A DNA stretch of 64,000 nucleotides from Parabacteroides chongii (GTDB lineage Bacteria > Bacteroidota > Bacteroidia > Bacteroidales > Tannerellaceae): contig NZ_CP120849.1 in assembly GCF_029581355.1 (NCBI RefSeq), forward strand, positions 4,000,501-4,064,500. Direction: 5' to 3'. Shown here piece by piece: positions 53,258-62,880 of this stretch; position 1 is the first letter of the stretch; each line of letters starts with the position of its first letter. The notes under the pieces are model-generated. The model ran no database searches. It worked only from the letters and a program-made list of their open reading frames with translations, and was not told the origin of the DNA. Both the position numbers and the translations under genes were made by a program.

Positions 53258-53283
53258 CAAAGTTGATTAATTAGTTAACTTTG
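53258..53283 (+). promoter_or_regulatory. -7 box and probable operator of the higBA operon
   Basis: TAACTTTG (53276-53283) is the -7 box. Its AACTTTG half forms a perfect inverted repeat with CAAAGTT at 53258-53264, 12 bases apart, with an AT-rich centre. The placement suits autoregulation by the HigA antitoxin. Confidence 0.6.
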
Positions 53284-53309
53284 CAACTAGTATTAATAAT
53301 ATCTTAGCT

Positions 53310-53657
53310 ATGAAAAAGAGACGAGAGATTCTTTTGTATAGGCATTATTTCAACGAGTTTTATAATGCGTTATCAGTAGATGTGGAGAAAAAAGTCGATT
53401 ATGTGATGAAAGTAATTTTGACTGAGGATATGATTCCTGCAAAATACTTTAAGCATATAGTAGAAGTGAAAGGTCTATATGAAATTCGTATAGAAAGTGA
53501 AAGTAATATTTATCGGATTTTCTGTTGCCTAGATGAGGGGCAGGTTGTGGTGTTGTTTAATGGTTTTCAGAAGAAAACTCAGAAAATACCGCATCGACAA
53601 ATAAAGAAAGCCCAGAAAATTATGAATGAGTATTTTAAGGAGAAGAAAGGAAAATAA
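53310..53657 (+). CDS. higB: HigB-like (Gp49/RelE family) toxin
   Basis: The 115-residue basic protein matches the phage-derived Gp49-like HigB group of RelE-fold toxins, which cut messenger RNA on the ribosome. Visible blocks are KYFKHIVEVKGLYEIRIESESNIYRIFCCLDEGQVVVLFNGFQKKTQKIP with the late helix IKKAQKIMNEYFKEK. The toxin precedes the antitoxin, as in HigBA systems, with a 3-base gap. Activity is inferred from the family. Confidence 0.9.
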   Translation: MKKRREILLYRHYFNEFYNALSVDVEKKVDYVMKVILTEDMIPAKYFKHIVEVKGLYEIRIESESNIYRIFCCLDEGQVVVLFNGFQKKTQKIPHRQIKKAQKIMNEYFKEKKGK

Positions 53658-53660
53658 GTT

Positions 53661-53987
53661 ATGAAAGAAGAATATTTGAGCAAAGAGAAACAGCAACAAA
53701 TAATGCAGTGTGATACTTTTGATGAATTATTGAACGTAAAATACGGTCCTGTCGGTACTCCCGAGCGTGATCAGTTTGAGGAAGAATCCGACGCTTTTAT
53801 TTTGGCCGAACGTCTGAAAGAAGAACGCTTGAAAGCAGGTCTTACCCAACAGCAACTGGCAGAGAGGATCGGAACGAAGAAAAGTTATATCTCACGGATT
53901 GAAAATGGGAAATGTGATGTGCGGTTACCGACATTATACAAAATATTCCGAGGTTTGGGAAAGCGTGTTAGTGTAACTATTCTTTAA
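53661..53987 (+). CDS. higA: HigA-like helix-turn-helix antitoxin
   Basis: The 108-residue protein has an N-terminal extension likely to bind the toxin (residues 1-45) and an XRE-type helix-turn-helix at about 59-82 (LTQQQLAERIGTKKSYISRIENGK). It should neutralise HigB and repress the operon through the inverted repeat at the promoter. A terminator follows. Confidence 0.9.
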   Translation: MKEEYLSKEKQQQIMQCDTFDELLNVKYGPVGTPERDQFEEESDAFILAERLKEERLKAGLTQQQLAERIGTKKSYISRIENGKCDVRLPTLYKIFRGLGKRVSVTIL

Positions 53988-53993
53988 ATTAAA

Positions 53994-54036
53994 AAAGGAA
54001 GGGCCCTAGTCAGATGATCAGGACCCTTCTTTGTTT
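53994..54036. terminator. Bidirectional terminator, higA / beta-mannosidase
   Basis: AAGGAAGGGCCCT pairs with the AGGACCCTTCTTT side around a short loop (with mismatches near the centre); A and T flanks suit both directions. Confidence 0.75.
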
Positions 54037-56639
54037 TAATTATAAGCATCTACTATACTTTGGCTCTTCAACTGTTTATCGAATGAAGCTTTATCCAGTT
54101 TGGTTGTGACGTGGATTGTTACCGGTTCATTAGGTAATAAGTCGAAATAGTTGTCAGAGAAGAAATTGTCGATACCGTCTATACTCAGGAATACGGCACG
54201 GGCAAAAACGTCACTTTGAACTGTTACGTCGAAACCGTCGGCGGCAGGAACGGAAGTCATCTGTATATCCGCTTTCGGGAAGTCGATGTCTTTGTAGCGG
54301 GTAAAGAAGTAATTGTTGGAAATCACCTCGCTTTCTTTGCCATTTTCGATGAAGCGAGCATTAACCACAACCTCATTCAGGTTCTTACCAGCCAGCAAAC
54401 TTTCCACCGGAGCAGAGAATTGAATCTTGCTCGTATTGGCAGGCAATGTGACATTGCTGTTCTTTGAAAATAAAACAGTGCCCTTCAGGTCCATAACGCG
54501 TATATCCAATTTCCCTTTCACGGCTTTCAAACGGTCGGATATAACCCATACATTCAATGTCCCATCTTCTGCTATCGGTGAAACGAGAATGTCGCGGAAG
54601 GCTTTCTTCGTAAAATAATGCTGTGCTTTCCAACGTCCGTAATAATCACGGCTCGACCAGGAAGCGACGGGCCAGCAGTCGTTATGCTGCCAGAACAGAG
54701 AACCCATATTATAAGGCATCATGCGACGGTGAGCTTCCATGGCTGTTTTCATGGCATCTCCCTGGAGCAGGATACTCATATAAAGCGTGCTGGGGAAGTC
54801 TTTCGGTTTACGATACTCTTCCAAAGTGATATTTTCGATACGTGAGTTCGCTATCTGTCCGCCACGCTGGTGCGCCATCATGACATCTGAATAAATATCA
54901 TGATCACGTTCTTCCGGAGCATATTTCAGTACGGATTGATATTCCGGGAAGGACTGGAAGCCATATTCAGAGAAGAAACGGGCTTTCACCTTGTTGAAGT
55001 GGGCAACAGAATCGATACCTTGCCATACACCCCAGTAATGAGCGTCACCGTTCGGGTTCCAGTTTGGTTTGCCACTTTCGCATTTAGCATCCGGATCACC
55101 TCCGTAGGGAGAGGACGGCCAATAGAAAATAGTTGGGTCATATTCTTTTACGACATCTGCCAGAATACCGTTGAATAACTTTTTGGTATCGTTACGCAAC
55201 TGCTCCGTTACGCCATATTGATCGAACTTTTTCATCCAACCCCAGTTGAACCAGGCTGTGTGGATTTCGTTATTTCCGCACCAGATAGCCAGACTTGGAT
55301 GGTTGCGCAGGCGGATCACGTTATCGATCGCTTCCTGGCGGATATTCTCTTCCAGCTCCGGTGTCAGCGGATAAACACTGCAGGCAAACATGAAATCCTG
55401 CCAAACCAGAATACCGTGCCTGTCGCAAAGATCGTAGAAGAGGTCTTCTTCATAGATACCGCCTCCCCATACACGGAGCATGTTCATATTGGCATTGACC
55501 GCATCCATGACAGTCGTTTTATACTGTTCGGCAGTAACACGCGGCAGGAAGTTATCCTGCGGGATATAGTTGGCACCTTTCATGAATACCGGCACACCAT
55601 TCAGTTCGAAGTAAAACGTATGACCGTCTTTGTCCGGCTTATTGATGACGCGGATACTGCGGATACCGATGTTTGTTGTGTGGCTGTCGGCAATCTTGTC
55701 GTCCATGCTGATCGTGGCGGTGAACGGATACAAATGCGCTTCACCCAGACCGTTCGACCACCAGAGTTTCGGATTGTTGACGGTCAGCTCCGTCTCGATC
55801 ACGTTGGTACCTTTTTTCACCTGTGCCTTTTTCGTCCAGTTGTTTTTGATACCGTCTGCTTTGATGTTAAGCGTTACTTCTCCGTCTTTGTCCGCAATGA
55901 CCTGTACGCGGGTTTTAATATCGGCACGTTTGGCGGTTACGTTGGTCTGGTCATAGAAAATATTGTCGATGCGCGCATCGTTCCATCCGACCAGATAAAC
56001 AGGGCGCCAGATACCGCTGGTGACGATACGTGGACCCCAGTCCCAACCATAATGATAACCGGCTTTCCGGGCAAAGATACTTACCTTTTTGTCGAAGATA
56101 CCCCCGTTCTCCGATTGGTCGTTGCCTGCTTCGACGGGAAACTTTAAGGCTTCGAACTTAGGCAGGTCTACTTTGATGGGCGAATGGAAATAGACACGAA
56201 GTTCGTTATCATCCTTTTTCAGCAGATTCTTTACGTTTACCGTCCATTCGCGGAACATATTGTCGGCTTTGAGAATACACGAGTCGTTCAGGTAGACATC
56301 GGCATACGTGTCCAGACCTTTGAAATCCAGCTCGATGTTGTCCTTATTGAAGATATCCGGGGATACATTCAATGTTGTTTTGTATTCCCAGTCTTCTTTA
56401 TCTATCCATTGGATGTTCCGTTCGTTCAGACGAAAAAACGGATCTTCAATGATCTTGTTATCCATCAGGTCGGTTTGAACGACACCCGGAACGGTTGCCG
56501 GATACCAGTTATTACCGCGGACCTGCTTAAAGGTCCAGCCTTTATCGATGTTTTGTTTAGCGACACCATCTGCCAGGACCGGAGTGGTCGTAGCCAAAGC
56601 GGCAAGGGCGACAGCGGATAATACAGTTTTGTAACGCAT
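54036..56639 (-). CDS. GH2 beta-mannosidase, exported
   Basis: The 867-residue enzyme has a signal peptide (MRYKTVLSAVALAALATTTPVLADG) and the GH2 layout: sugar-binding domain (about 30-210), immunoglobulin-like domain, TIM barrel and C-terminal beta domains. The acid/base Glu is near residue 458 in WCGNNE and the nucleophile Glu near 558 in SEYGFQ, close to the positions in Bacteroides Man2A. It removes terminal beta-mannose, for example from N-glycan cores or mannans. The start at 56639 follows from the signal peptide. It lies 42 bases behind the acyl-CoA ligase gene. Confidence 0.92.
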   Translation of the reverse strand: MRYKTVLSAVALAALATTTPVLADGVAKQNIDKGWTFKQVRGNNWYPATVPGVVQTDLMDNKIIEDPFFRLNERNIQWIDKEDWEYKTTLNVSPDIFNKDNIELDFKGLDTYADVYLNDSCILKADNMFREWTVNVKNLLKKDDNELRVYFHSPIKVDLPKFEALKFPVEAGNDQSENGGIFDKKVSIFARKAGYHYGWDWGPRIVTSGIWRPVYLVGWNDARIDNIFYDQTNVTAKRADIKTRVQVIADKDGEVTLNIKADGIKNNWTKKAQVKKGTNVIETELTVNNPKLWWSNGLGEAHLYPFTATISMDDKIADSHTTNIGIRSIRVINKPDKDGHTFYFELNGVPVFMKGANYIPQDNFLPRVTAEQYKTTVMDAVNANMNMLRVWGGGIYEEDLFYDLCDRHGILVWQDFMFACSVYPLTPELEENIRQEAIDNVIRLRNHPSLAIWCGNNEIHTAWFNWGWMKKFDQYGVTEQLRNDTKKLFNGILADVVKEYDPTIFYWPSSPYGGDPDAKCESGKPNWNPNGDAHYWGVWQGIDSVAHFNKVKARFFSEYGFQSFPEYQSVLKYAPEERDHDIYSDVMMAHQRGGQIANSRIENITLEEYRKPKDFPSTLYMSILLQGDAMKTAMEAHRRMMPYNMGSLFWQHNDCWPVASWSSRDYYGRWKAQHYFTKKAFRDILVSPIAEDGTLNVWVISDRLKAVKGKLDIRVMDLKGTVLFSKNSNVTLPANTSKIQFSAPVESLLAGKNLNEVVVNARFIENGKESEVISNNYFFTRYKDIDFPKADIQMTSVPAADGFDVTVQSDVFARAVFLSIDGIDNFFSDNYFDLLPNEPVTIHVTTKLDKASFDKQLKSQSIVDAYN

Positions 56640-56681
56640 AATTATTGTGTTTAGTGAACTATTTGGATTTAGCAATATTAT

Positions 56682-58583
56682 TTATAATGACTTCAGGTTT
56701 TCTGCATTTACCGGATTCTTACCTTCCGGGGTGTACAGATGGTCAATGCGGGAGGCATACGCTTTTTCGACTTTCCCGCGGACGATTTTCATCGTGCTGT
56801 TCACCATGCCGTTCTGTTCGGTGAACGGTTCGGGCAGGACGGCAAATGTCGTCGGCAGCCAGCGGTCGGGGAACATAGATGCCAGGTCGCCGCCTTTCCG
56901 GAACCGGTCGATCTGTTTCCGGATGATGCGGATCGCTTCTTCTTTTCCTTTCTCCGTATGGAGGTCGAGTTGCTGGTGTGTCAGATGTCTTTTCAGATGG
57001 TCTTTGTTCGGGACAAGGAGTGCTACCGTATAAGGATTCTGATTGTTGTAAAGCAGGAGCTGGTCTATGCAGGATGAGTGCTCGACCAAAGCCTCTTCGA
57101 TACCTTCCGGACTGTATTTCTCTCCGTCGCTACCGATCAGCAAGCTTTTGAAACGGCCTAATACATATAATAAACCATCTTTTCCCATATAGCCCATATC
57201 CCCGGTATAGAGCCAGCCCTCTTTAATCGTCTCAGCGGTAGACGCCGGATTCTTCCAGTAACCTGCCATTACATTTTCACCCCGGATAACGATTTCGCCC
57301 TTTTCGCCCGCAGGAAGTTCTTTCCCGTTCGAATCGCATATCTTCAGATCCAGTGGCTGAACCAATACGCCACTACTGCCGAACCGGTGATGACGCGGAC
57401 CGTTGGTCGAGATAACCGGAGTCGCTTCGCTCAATCCGTATCCCTGATACATCGGCAGTCCGATAGCATAGTAGAATTTCTGTAGGTCTTTGTCCAGCAG
57501 GGCACCGCCGCCGATAAAGAACTTCAGTTCGCCACCGAAGTTCTCGCGAACCTTGGAGAAAATGAGGCTGTCGAACAGGCTGACTATCGGTTTCAGTAAA
57601 AACCGCCAGCCGCGTCCTTTGTCATCGCCTCCGTCACCGTTATAGGTATAGGCTACGTCCAGTCCCATATGGAACAGGCGATTAACCAGGTTGCCCTGGG
57701 CACGGATGCCTTGTTCGATGTTTTTCTTGAAGTTCTTGGCAAGAGCCGGAACGCTCAGTATTAAGTATGGCTTGAACTCTTTGATATTTACAGGTATATT
57801 CTTCAATGTCTCCATACCCGTCTTCCCGACTTGTACGGTAGCGACCGAAGCGCCCTTATACATAAATATATAGAACCCTACCACATGCGCGAAGCAATGA
57901 TCGAGTGGCAGGATAACCAACGTACGCCAGGTATCGTCGATGTCCACGCAGGTAAGCGACTGCTCCACATTCGCCGTGTAATTGCGATGGGTGAGGATGA
58001 CCCCTTTCGGATCGGCAGTCGTTCCCGAAGTATAGGTGATCGTGGCATAGTCGTCGTTGGTTAGCGATTGCCCGATAGCCAGGAACTCGTCCAACGGATG
58101 CGTATCGAGGTACTCTTTTCCCATCCTGATCACTTCAGACAGGGAGATTTCTTTCTCCTGATAGGTTGTTTGTTCGTCGAAGAGGATGATTTGCTGAAGC
58201 AACGGCAGCCGGTCGACGATGGAGCGTATCTTCTTCAGTTGGTTGCCGGAAACCATGATATATTTCACGTCGGCATGCGTCAGACGAAACAACAGGTCGT
58301 TAGCCTCTTCCAGTTTGATGGAAAGAGGAACATTGGTCGCTCCGGCATAGAACATAGCCAGTTCGCCGATGATCCAGGCATTGCGGCCTTCGCTGAGTAA
58401 AGCCATGTTATCGCCTTTCTTTACCCCGAGGGCAACCAGTCCGGCTCCCAGCGTGTACACCTGTTCCTTAACCTGTGTGTAGGTGGTAGGCACGAATTTG
58501 TCTGTTGTCTTTTCCCATAAGAACGGGTTGTCGGGATATAATTTCACCGAGTTCTCAAAAAGGTCTACCAATGTTCTTCTCAT
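56682..58583 (-). CDS. Long-chain fatty acid-CoA ligase (AMP-binding)
   Basis: The 633-residue enzyme activates a fatty acid with ATP and CoA. The AMP-binding motif YTSGTTADPKGVILTH lies near residues 188-203. The adenylation motif YQGYGLSEATPVIS and the GEKYSPEGIEEAL block near the C-terminus are also clear. It belongs to the FAA1/FadD-like group common in Bacteroidetes. It begins 12 bases after mfd and is followed by the GH2 gene on the same strand. Confidence 0.92.
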   Translation of the reverse strand: MRRTLVDLFENSVKLYPDNPFLWEKTTDKFVPTTYTQVKEQVYTLGAGLVALGVKKGDNMALLSEGRNAWIIGELAMFYAGATNVPLSIKLEEANDLLFRLTHADVKYIMVSGNQLKKIRSIVDRLPLLQQIILFDEQTTYQEKEISLSEVIRMGKEYLDTHPLDEFLAIGQSLTNDDYATITYTSGTTADPKGVILTHRNYTANVEQSLTCVDIDDTWRTLVILPLDHCFAHVVGFYIFMYKGASVATVQVGKTGMETLKNIPVNIKEFKPYLILSVPALAKNFKKNIEQGIRAQGNLVNRLFHMGLDVAYTYNGDGGDDKGRGWRFLLKPIVSLFDSLIFSKVRENFGGELKFFIGGGALLDKDLQKFYYAIGLPMYQGYGLSEATPVISTNGPRHHRFGSSGVLVQPLDLKICDSNGKELPAGEKGEIVIRGENVMAGYWKNPASTAETIKEGWLYTGDMGYMGKDGLLYVLGRFKSLLIGSDGEKYSPEGIEEALVEHSSCIDQLLLYNNQNPYTVALLVPNKDHLKRHLTHQQLDLHTEKGKEEAIRIIRKQIDRFRKGGDLASMFPDRWLPTTFAVLPEPFTEQNGMVNSTMKIVRGKVEKAYASRIDHLYTPEGKNPVNAENLKSL

Positions 58584-58595
58584 GACATCTTCATT

Positions 58596-61500
58596 TTATG
58601 ATTTTTCTATTTCTTCCACTAATGCGCAGGCGGTTTCTACTGTGCGGACATTCTTTATCACGATGCTGCGCTTGCCGTTCTGATCGCGGAGGTTGCACTC
58701 GCGCGGATGTTTCTGGATAAAAGCGAGCAACTTGTCGAAAGCCTCGCTCTGATAGTACGGACTGTCCGGATTGTTGATCAGGAAGATACTCATCTGCCCC
58801 TTCTTCAGAACCAGTTTTTCCATACCCAGCTTCTTTGCCATCCGGCGGAGACGGACGATGCGGATCAACTCTTTACCCTCTTTCGGTATCTTGCCGAAAC
58901 GGTCTTTCAGCCGTTCCGTGAAAGCCAGTATATCCCGTTCCTCTTCCATTTTATCCAGTTCGCGATACAGCGAAATACGCTCCGAGTCGTTAGGGATATA
59001 AGTAGGAGGAAACATCAGTTCCAGATCGCTTTCAATATAGGTTTCACGGACATATTCGCTGCCCGAATCTCGTTTCCCTTCTTCCGAGTCGGCATACAGG
59101 TCGGCAAACTCTTCGCTCTTCAGTTCATCGACTGCCTCTTCCAGGATTTTCTGATACGTTTCATATCCGAGGTCGGCGATGAAGCCGCTTTGTTCAGCCC
59201 CCAGCATATTACCCGCCCCACGAATGTCGAGGTCCTGCATGGCAATATGAATACCGCTTCCCAGTTCGGAAAAATTCTCGATCGCCTGCAGACGGCGGCG
59301 TGCCTCCTGAGTCAATGAGGACAGAGGCGGAGAGAGCAGGTAACAGAACGCCTTGCGGTTGCTTCGTCCCACACGGCCGCGCAACTGATGCAGGTCGGAC
59401 AAGCCGAACTGCTGTGCGTTGTTGATGATGATGGTGTTGGCATTCGGTACATCGATGCCGCTTTCCACGATACTGGTAGCGATCAGCACATCATATTCGT
59501 AGTTGACGAAGTCGAGGATGATCTTCTCCAGTTTCTCCGGCTCCATCTGTCCGTGTCCGACTGCCACGCGGGCATCCGGCACTTCCCGACGGACCAGCGT
59601 CTCTATTTCGTAAATGTTCTGAATGCGGTTATTTATAAAGAATACCTGTCCGTTACGGCTCATCTCGAAGTTGATGGCTTCGCGGATGATGTCCGGATTG
59701 AAACGTTCTACTTCCGTCTGTACCGGATAACGGTTGGGTGGGGGAGTCGTGATGCTGCTCAGGTCGCGGGCACCCATCAACGAGAACTGCAATGTTCGCG
59801 GAATAGGCGTTGCCGTCATCGTCAGCGTATCCACATTCACTTTCATCTGACGGAGTTTTTCCTTAACGGATACGCCGAACTTCTGTTCCTCGTCAATGAT
59901 AAGCAATCCCAGGTCTTTGAACTTGACATCCTTGCTGACGATGCGGTGCGTACCGATCAGAATGTTCACCTGGCCGTCGGCAACCTCTTTCAATGTCGCT
60001 TTGATTTGCGCCGTTGTCCTTGCCCGGCTGATATAATCGATCTTGCAGGGGAAATCTTTCAATCGTTCCGAGAATGTTTGGAAATGCTGGAAAGCAAGTA
60101 CCGTTGTCGGCACCAATACCGCCACTTGTTTATTGTCGGATACCGCCTTGAATGCTGCACGTACCGCCACCTCGGTCTTCCCGAAACCAACGTCACCACA
60201 AATCAAGCGGTCCATCGGGCGGGCACTTTCCATGTCCTCCTTCACCTCGCTGGTTGCTTTCATCTGGTCGGGCGTATCTTCGTAAATGAAGCTTGCCTCC
60301 AGCTCATGTTGCATGAAACTGTCCGGAGAGTAAGAGAAACCTTTTTCCTGTTTGCGCTGGGAATAAAGAAGGATCAGGTCGCGGGCAATGTCCTTGACTT
60401 TCTTCTTGGTCTTCTCCTTCATCTTCTCCCAGGCACCGGTTCCCAGCTTGTTCAGCTTGGGCGGCTCGCCGCTGTCCTTCCCCTTGTATTTGGATAATTT
60501 GTGCAGCGAGTGTATGCTGACGAAGATAATATCGTTGTTCTGATAGATCAGCTTGATCACTTCCTGTATCTTGCCGTTTACCTCGGTGCGTACCAGTCCG
60601 CCGAACTGTCCGACACCGTGGTCGATATGCACGATGTAATCGCCGGTTGTGAATTGGTTCAGTTCTTTCAGCGACAGGGTGAGCTTTCCGCTCCGTGCCT
60701 TCTCACTTTTCAGGTTGAACTTATGGAAACGGTCGAAGAGCTGGTGATCCGTAAAGAGGCAGATACGCAATGTATCGTCGGCAAACCCTTCGTGTACCGT
60801 CTTGTTGACCGAAGTAAAAGGAATGTCTTCCCCCCGGTCTTCGAAGATGGCGCGGATACGTGTCGCCTGCTTTTCTACGTCGCTTAATATATAGATTGTA
60901 TAGCCGCTCTCCAGATAATTCCGGAAAGACTCGCTCACCATTTCGAAATTCTTATGATAAATGGGTTGTGCCTGTGTGCTGAATGTGAGGGTGGCATCCG
61001 CTACGCCGGTCGGGCGCACCCCGAAATGTATCCGGCGGAAGTTCAGTGCTGCCCGCAGAAAATCATCTCCGGTAACCAGTTTGGCACGCATCTTACTGAT
61101 GTCGGTGAACGATTCTTCATCACCGACAACGGGTTCTTCGTTCCACAAACTGTCGATACGCTCTTTGGTCCATGCCAGGTCTTTCGTCGCCAGCAGGGTT
61201 TTCGGAGGCAGTGAATCCAGCAATAACGTATTCGTCCGGTTGCTTTTATTCATCTCCGGCACGATATAGATACTGTCCAGTTTCTCTTTGGACAACTGCG
61301 TCTCTACATCGAACGTACGGATCGTTTCCACCTCGCTTCCGAAGAAGTCGATACGATAAGGAAACTCGTATGAAAAAGAGAACACGTCCAGGATACTGCC
61401 GCGTATGGCATACTGCCCCGGCTCGTATACATAATCGACCTGCTTGAAGCCATACTCGTCCAGTACATCGGATACGAACATATTATCCAGCTTCTCCCTG

Positions 61501-61943
61501 ACGCTTATCTTCAGTGTGTTCTGTTTCAGGTCCTCACGCGAAATCACTTTTTCCGCCAGCGCATCGGGATAGGTGACGATCACGAACGGAGCTTCCGGAT
61601 CCTGGAGCACGCTGAGCACTTCCGTGCGAAGTATTTCGTTTGCCGGATCGATATGTCCGTATTTGATTGCACGCCGGTAAGCGGACGGGAAAAAGTAAAT
61701 ATCATTGCTTGCGGTCAGTTGCATCAGGTCGTGATAGAAGTAACCGGCTTCTTCCTGGTCGTTAAGCACGCACACATAGCTTCCCCTTCTTTTTAAAAAA
61801 AGAGAAGCGATCATCATTGCTGCGCCCGAACCGTTTAGCCCTTTGAGGAATATATTGTTTGACGTATTACCGTTCAAAAGGGTATCTAATGCGGTTATTT
61901 GTGGATGGGCGGCAAATATCTTAAGTAATTCTTGTACCTCCAT
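58596..61943 (-). CDS. mfd: Transcription-repair coupling factor
   Basis: The 1115-residue DNA translocase frees stalled RNA polymerase and recruits UvrA. Regions in order are: the UvrB-like N-terminal part, the RNA-polymerase-interacting domain around the phrase GDYIVHIDHGVGQFGG, and the RecG-like helicase. The helicase shows GDVGFGKTEVA (near residue 585), a DEEQ box in IIDEEQKFGV, TATPIPRTL, and the QLRGRVGRS motif. The TRCF domain closes the protein. The start at 61943 (MEVQELL) avoids a 14-residue extension that would be encoded by the heptamer repeats upstream. Confidence 0.96.
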   Translation of the reverse strand: MEVQELLKIFAAHPQITALDTLLNGNTSNNIFLKGLNGSGAAMMIASLFLKRRGSYVCVLNDQEEAGYFYHDLMQLTASNDIYFFPSAYRRAIKYGHIDPANEILRTEVLSVLQDPEAPFVIVTYPDALAEKVISREDLKQNTLKISVREKLDNMFVSDVLDEYGFKQVDYVYEPGQYAIRGSILDVFSFSYEFPYRIDFFGSEVETIRTFDVETQLSKEKLDSIYIVPEMNKSNRTNTLLLDSLPPKTLLATKDLAWTKERIDSLWNEEPVVGDEESFTDISKMRAKLVTGDDFLRAALNFRRIHFGVRPTGVADATLTFSTQAQPIYHKNFEMVSESFRNYLESGYTIYILSDVEKQATRIRAIFEDRGEDIPFTSVNKTVHEGFADDTLRICLFTDHQLFDRFHKFNLKSEKARSGKLTLSLKELNQFTTGDYIVHIDHGVGQFGGLVRTEVNGKIQEVIKLIYQNNDIIFVSIHSLHKLSKYKGKDSGEPPKLNKLGTGAWEKMKEKTKKKVKDIARDLILLYSQRKQEKGFSYSPDSFMQHELEASFIYEDTPDQMKATSEVKEDMESARPMDRLICGDVGFGKTEVAVRAAFKAVSDNKQVAVLVPTTVLAFQHFQTFSERLKDFPCKIDYISRARTTAQIKATLKEVADGQVNILIGTHRIVSKDVKFKDLGLLIIDEEQKFGVSVKEKLRQMKVNVDTLTMTATPIPRTLQFSLMGARDLSSITTPPPNRYPVQTEVERFNPDIIREAINFEMSRNGQVFFINNRIQNIYEIETLVRREVPDARVAVGHGQMEPEKLEKIILDFVNYEYDVLIATSIVESGIDVPNANTIIINNAQQFGLSDLHQLRGRVGRSNRKAFCYLLSPPLSSLTQEARRRLQAIENFSELGSGIHIAMQDLDIRGAGNMLGAEQSGFIADLGYETYQKILEEAVDELKSEEFADLYADSEEGKRDSGSEYVRETYIESDLELMFPPTYIPNDSERISLYRELDKMEEERDILAFTERLKDRFGKIPKEGKELIRIVRLRRMAKKLGMEKLVLKKGQMSIFLINNPDSPYYQSEAFDKLLAFIQKHPRECNLRDQNGKRSIVIKNVRTVETACALVEEIEKS

Positions 61944-62004
61944 TAAAATAGTTGACAGTTGACAAGTGACAGTTGACAGATACAAATGTCACCGTAATGT
62001 TTCA

Positions 62005-62012
62005 CAAAGGTA
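62005..62012 (-). promoter_or_regulatory. -7 box of mfd
   Basis: The minus strand reads TACCTTTG 62 bases upstream of mfd. The left heptamer arm therefore falls in the mfd leader RNA. Confidence 0.65.
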
Positions 62013-62065
62013 GACTTTTTGTTCAAAATAATATAGGCTGATAAGTTTAAATCAACTAAAATATG

Positions 62066-62073
62066 TACCTTCG
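62066..62073 (+). promoter_or_regulatory. Possible -7 box of the 62125 gene
   Basis: TACCTTCG differs from TAnnTTTG at one position and lies 52 bases upstream of the start. Confidence 0.45.
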
Positions 62074-62124
62074 CGTTTAAGTTGACGGTTACCTGTCAAC
62101 TGTCACCTAATTATAAAGTAGATT

Positions 62125-62862
62125 ATGTCAGACAGTATTGTTATTATTCCTACCTACAACGAGAAAGAGAATGTTGAGAATATTATCCGTGCGGTGTTTG
62201 GGTTGGAGAAAGAATTTCATATTTTGATTATAGATGACGGCTCACCCGACGGGACAGCAGATATTGTGAAACGTTTGCAGAAAGAGTTCCCCGAACGTCT
62301 TTTCATGGTAGAAAGACAAGGAAAGCTGGGATTGGGTACTGCCTACATTTGCGGCTTCAAGTGGGCTATCGAACATAAATACGATTTTGTCTTCGAGATG
62401 GATGCCGACTTCAGCCATAATCCGAACGATCTTCCGAAACTATATGCAGCCTGTACGGAGCAGGGCGGGGATGTGGCTATCGGTTCACGTTACAGTAATG
62501 GCGTGAATGTGGTAAACTGGCCGCTGGGACGTGTGCTGATGTCTTATTATGCATCGGTCTATGTCCGTTTTGTTACAGGTATGAAGATACAGGATACGAC
62601 GGCGGGCTTCAAATGCTATCGCCGGGAAGTGCTCGAAACGATAGACCTCGATCATATTCATTTCAAGGGATACGCTTTTCAGATAGAGATGAAGTTCACG
62701 GCTTATAAGTGCGGCTTCAAACTGGTTGAAGTGCCGATCATCTTTATTAACCGTGTACTGGGAACATCGAAGATGAACTCTTCTATTTTCGGCGAAGCCT
62801 TGTTTGGTGTGCTTAAACTGAAATGGTGGAGCTTCTTCCGTAAGTATCCGCAGAAGAAATAG
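62125..62862 (+). CDS. GT2 family, Dpm1-like polyprenol-phosphate glycosyltransferase
   Basis: The 245-residue protein has the GT2 fold with IIPTYNEKENVENII (residues 7-21), LIIDDGSPDGTADIV and the metal-binding DAD in VFEMDADFSHNP. The later block DTTAGFKCYRREVL and GYAFQIEMKFTAYKCGFKLVEVPI matches Dpm1-type dolichol/polyprenol-phosphate mannose synthases. It lacks the C-terminal membrane helices of larger homologues. It makes a lipid-linked sugar donor that a GT39-type enzyme (such as that at 11880) could use. The PL8 gene starts 18 bases downstream. Confidence 0.9.
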   Translation: MSDSIVIIPTYNEKENVENIIRAVFGLEKEFHILIIDDGSPDGTADIVKRLQKEFPERLFMVERQGKLGLGTAYICGFKWAIEHKYDFVFEMDADFSHNPNDLPKLYAACTEQGGDVAIGSRYSNGVNVVNWPLGRVLMSYYASVYVRFVTGMKIQDTTAGFKCYRREVLETIDLDHIHFKGYAFQIEMKFTAYKCGFKLVEVPIIFINRVLGTSKMNSSIFGEALFGVLKLKWWSFFRKYPQKK

Positions 62863-62880
62863 AATATTAAACCGAATACC

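Larger units (their letters stand above)
61946..62108. repeat. Heptamer (AACTGTC) repeat arms bracketing the mfd / glycosyltransferase promoters
   Basis: The left arm (61946-61985) reads repeats of GTTGACA. The right arm (62081-62108) carries GTTGACGGTTACC and CTGTCAACTGTCACC. Between the arms lie the divergent -7 boxes. Confidence 0.8.

Noticed and set aside
55218..56147. 309-codon open frame on the + strand opposite the beta-mannosidase gene
   Set aside because: It is antisense to a well-supported GH2 gene. Composition is typical of a shadow frame.
59388..60497. 369-codon open frame on the + strand opposite mfd
   Set aside because: The mfd frame on the other strand is fully supported by motifs. 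The antisense product has no recognisable domain.
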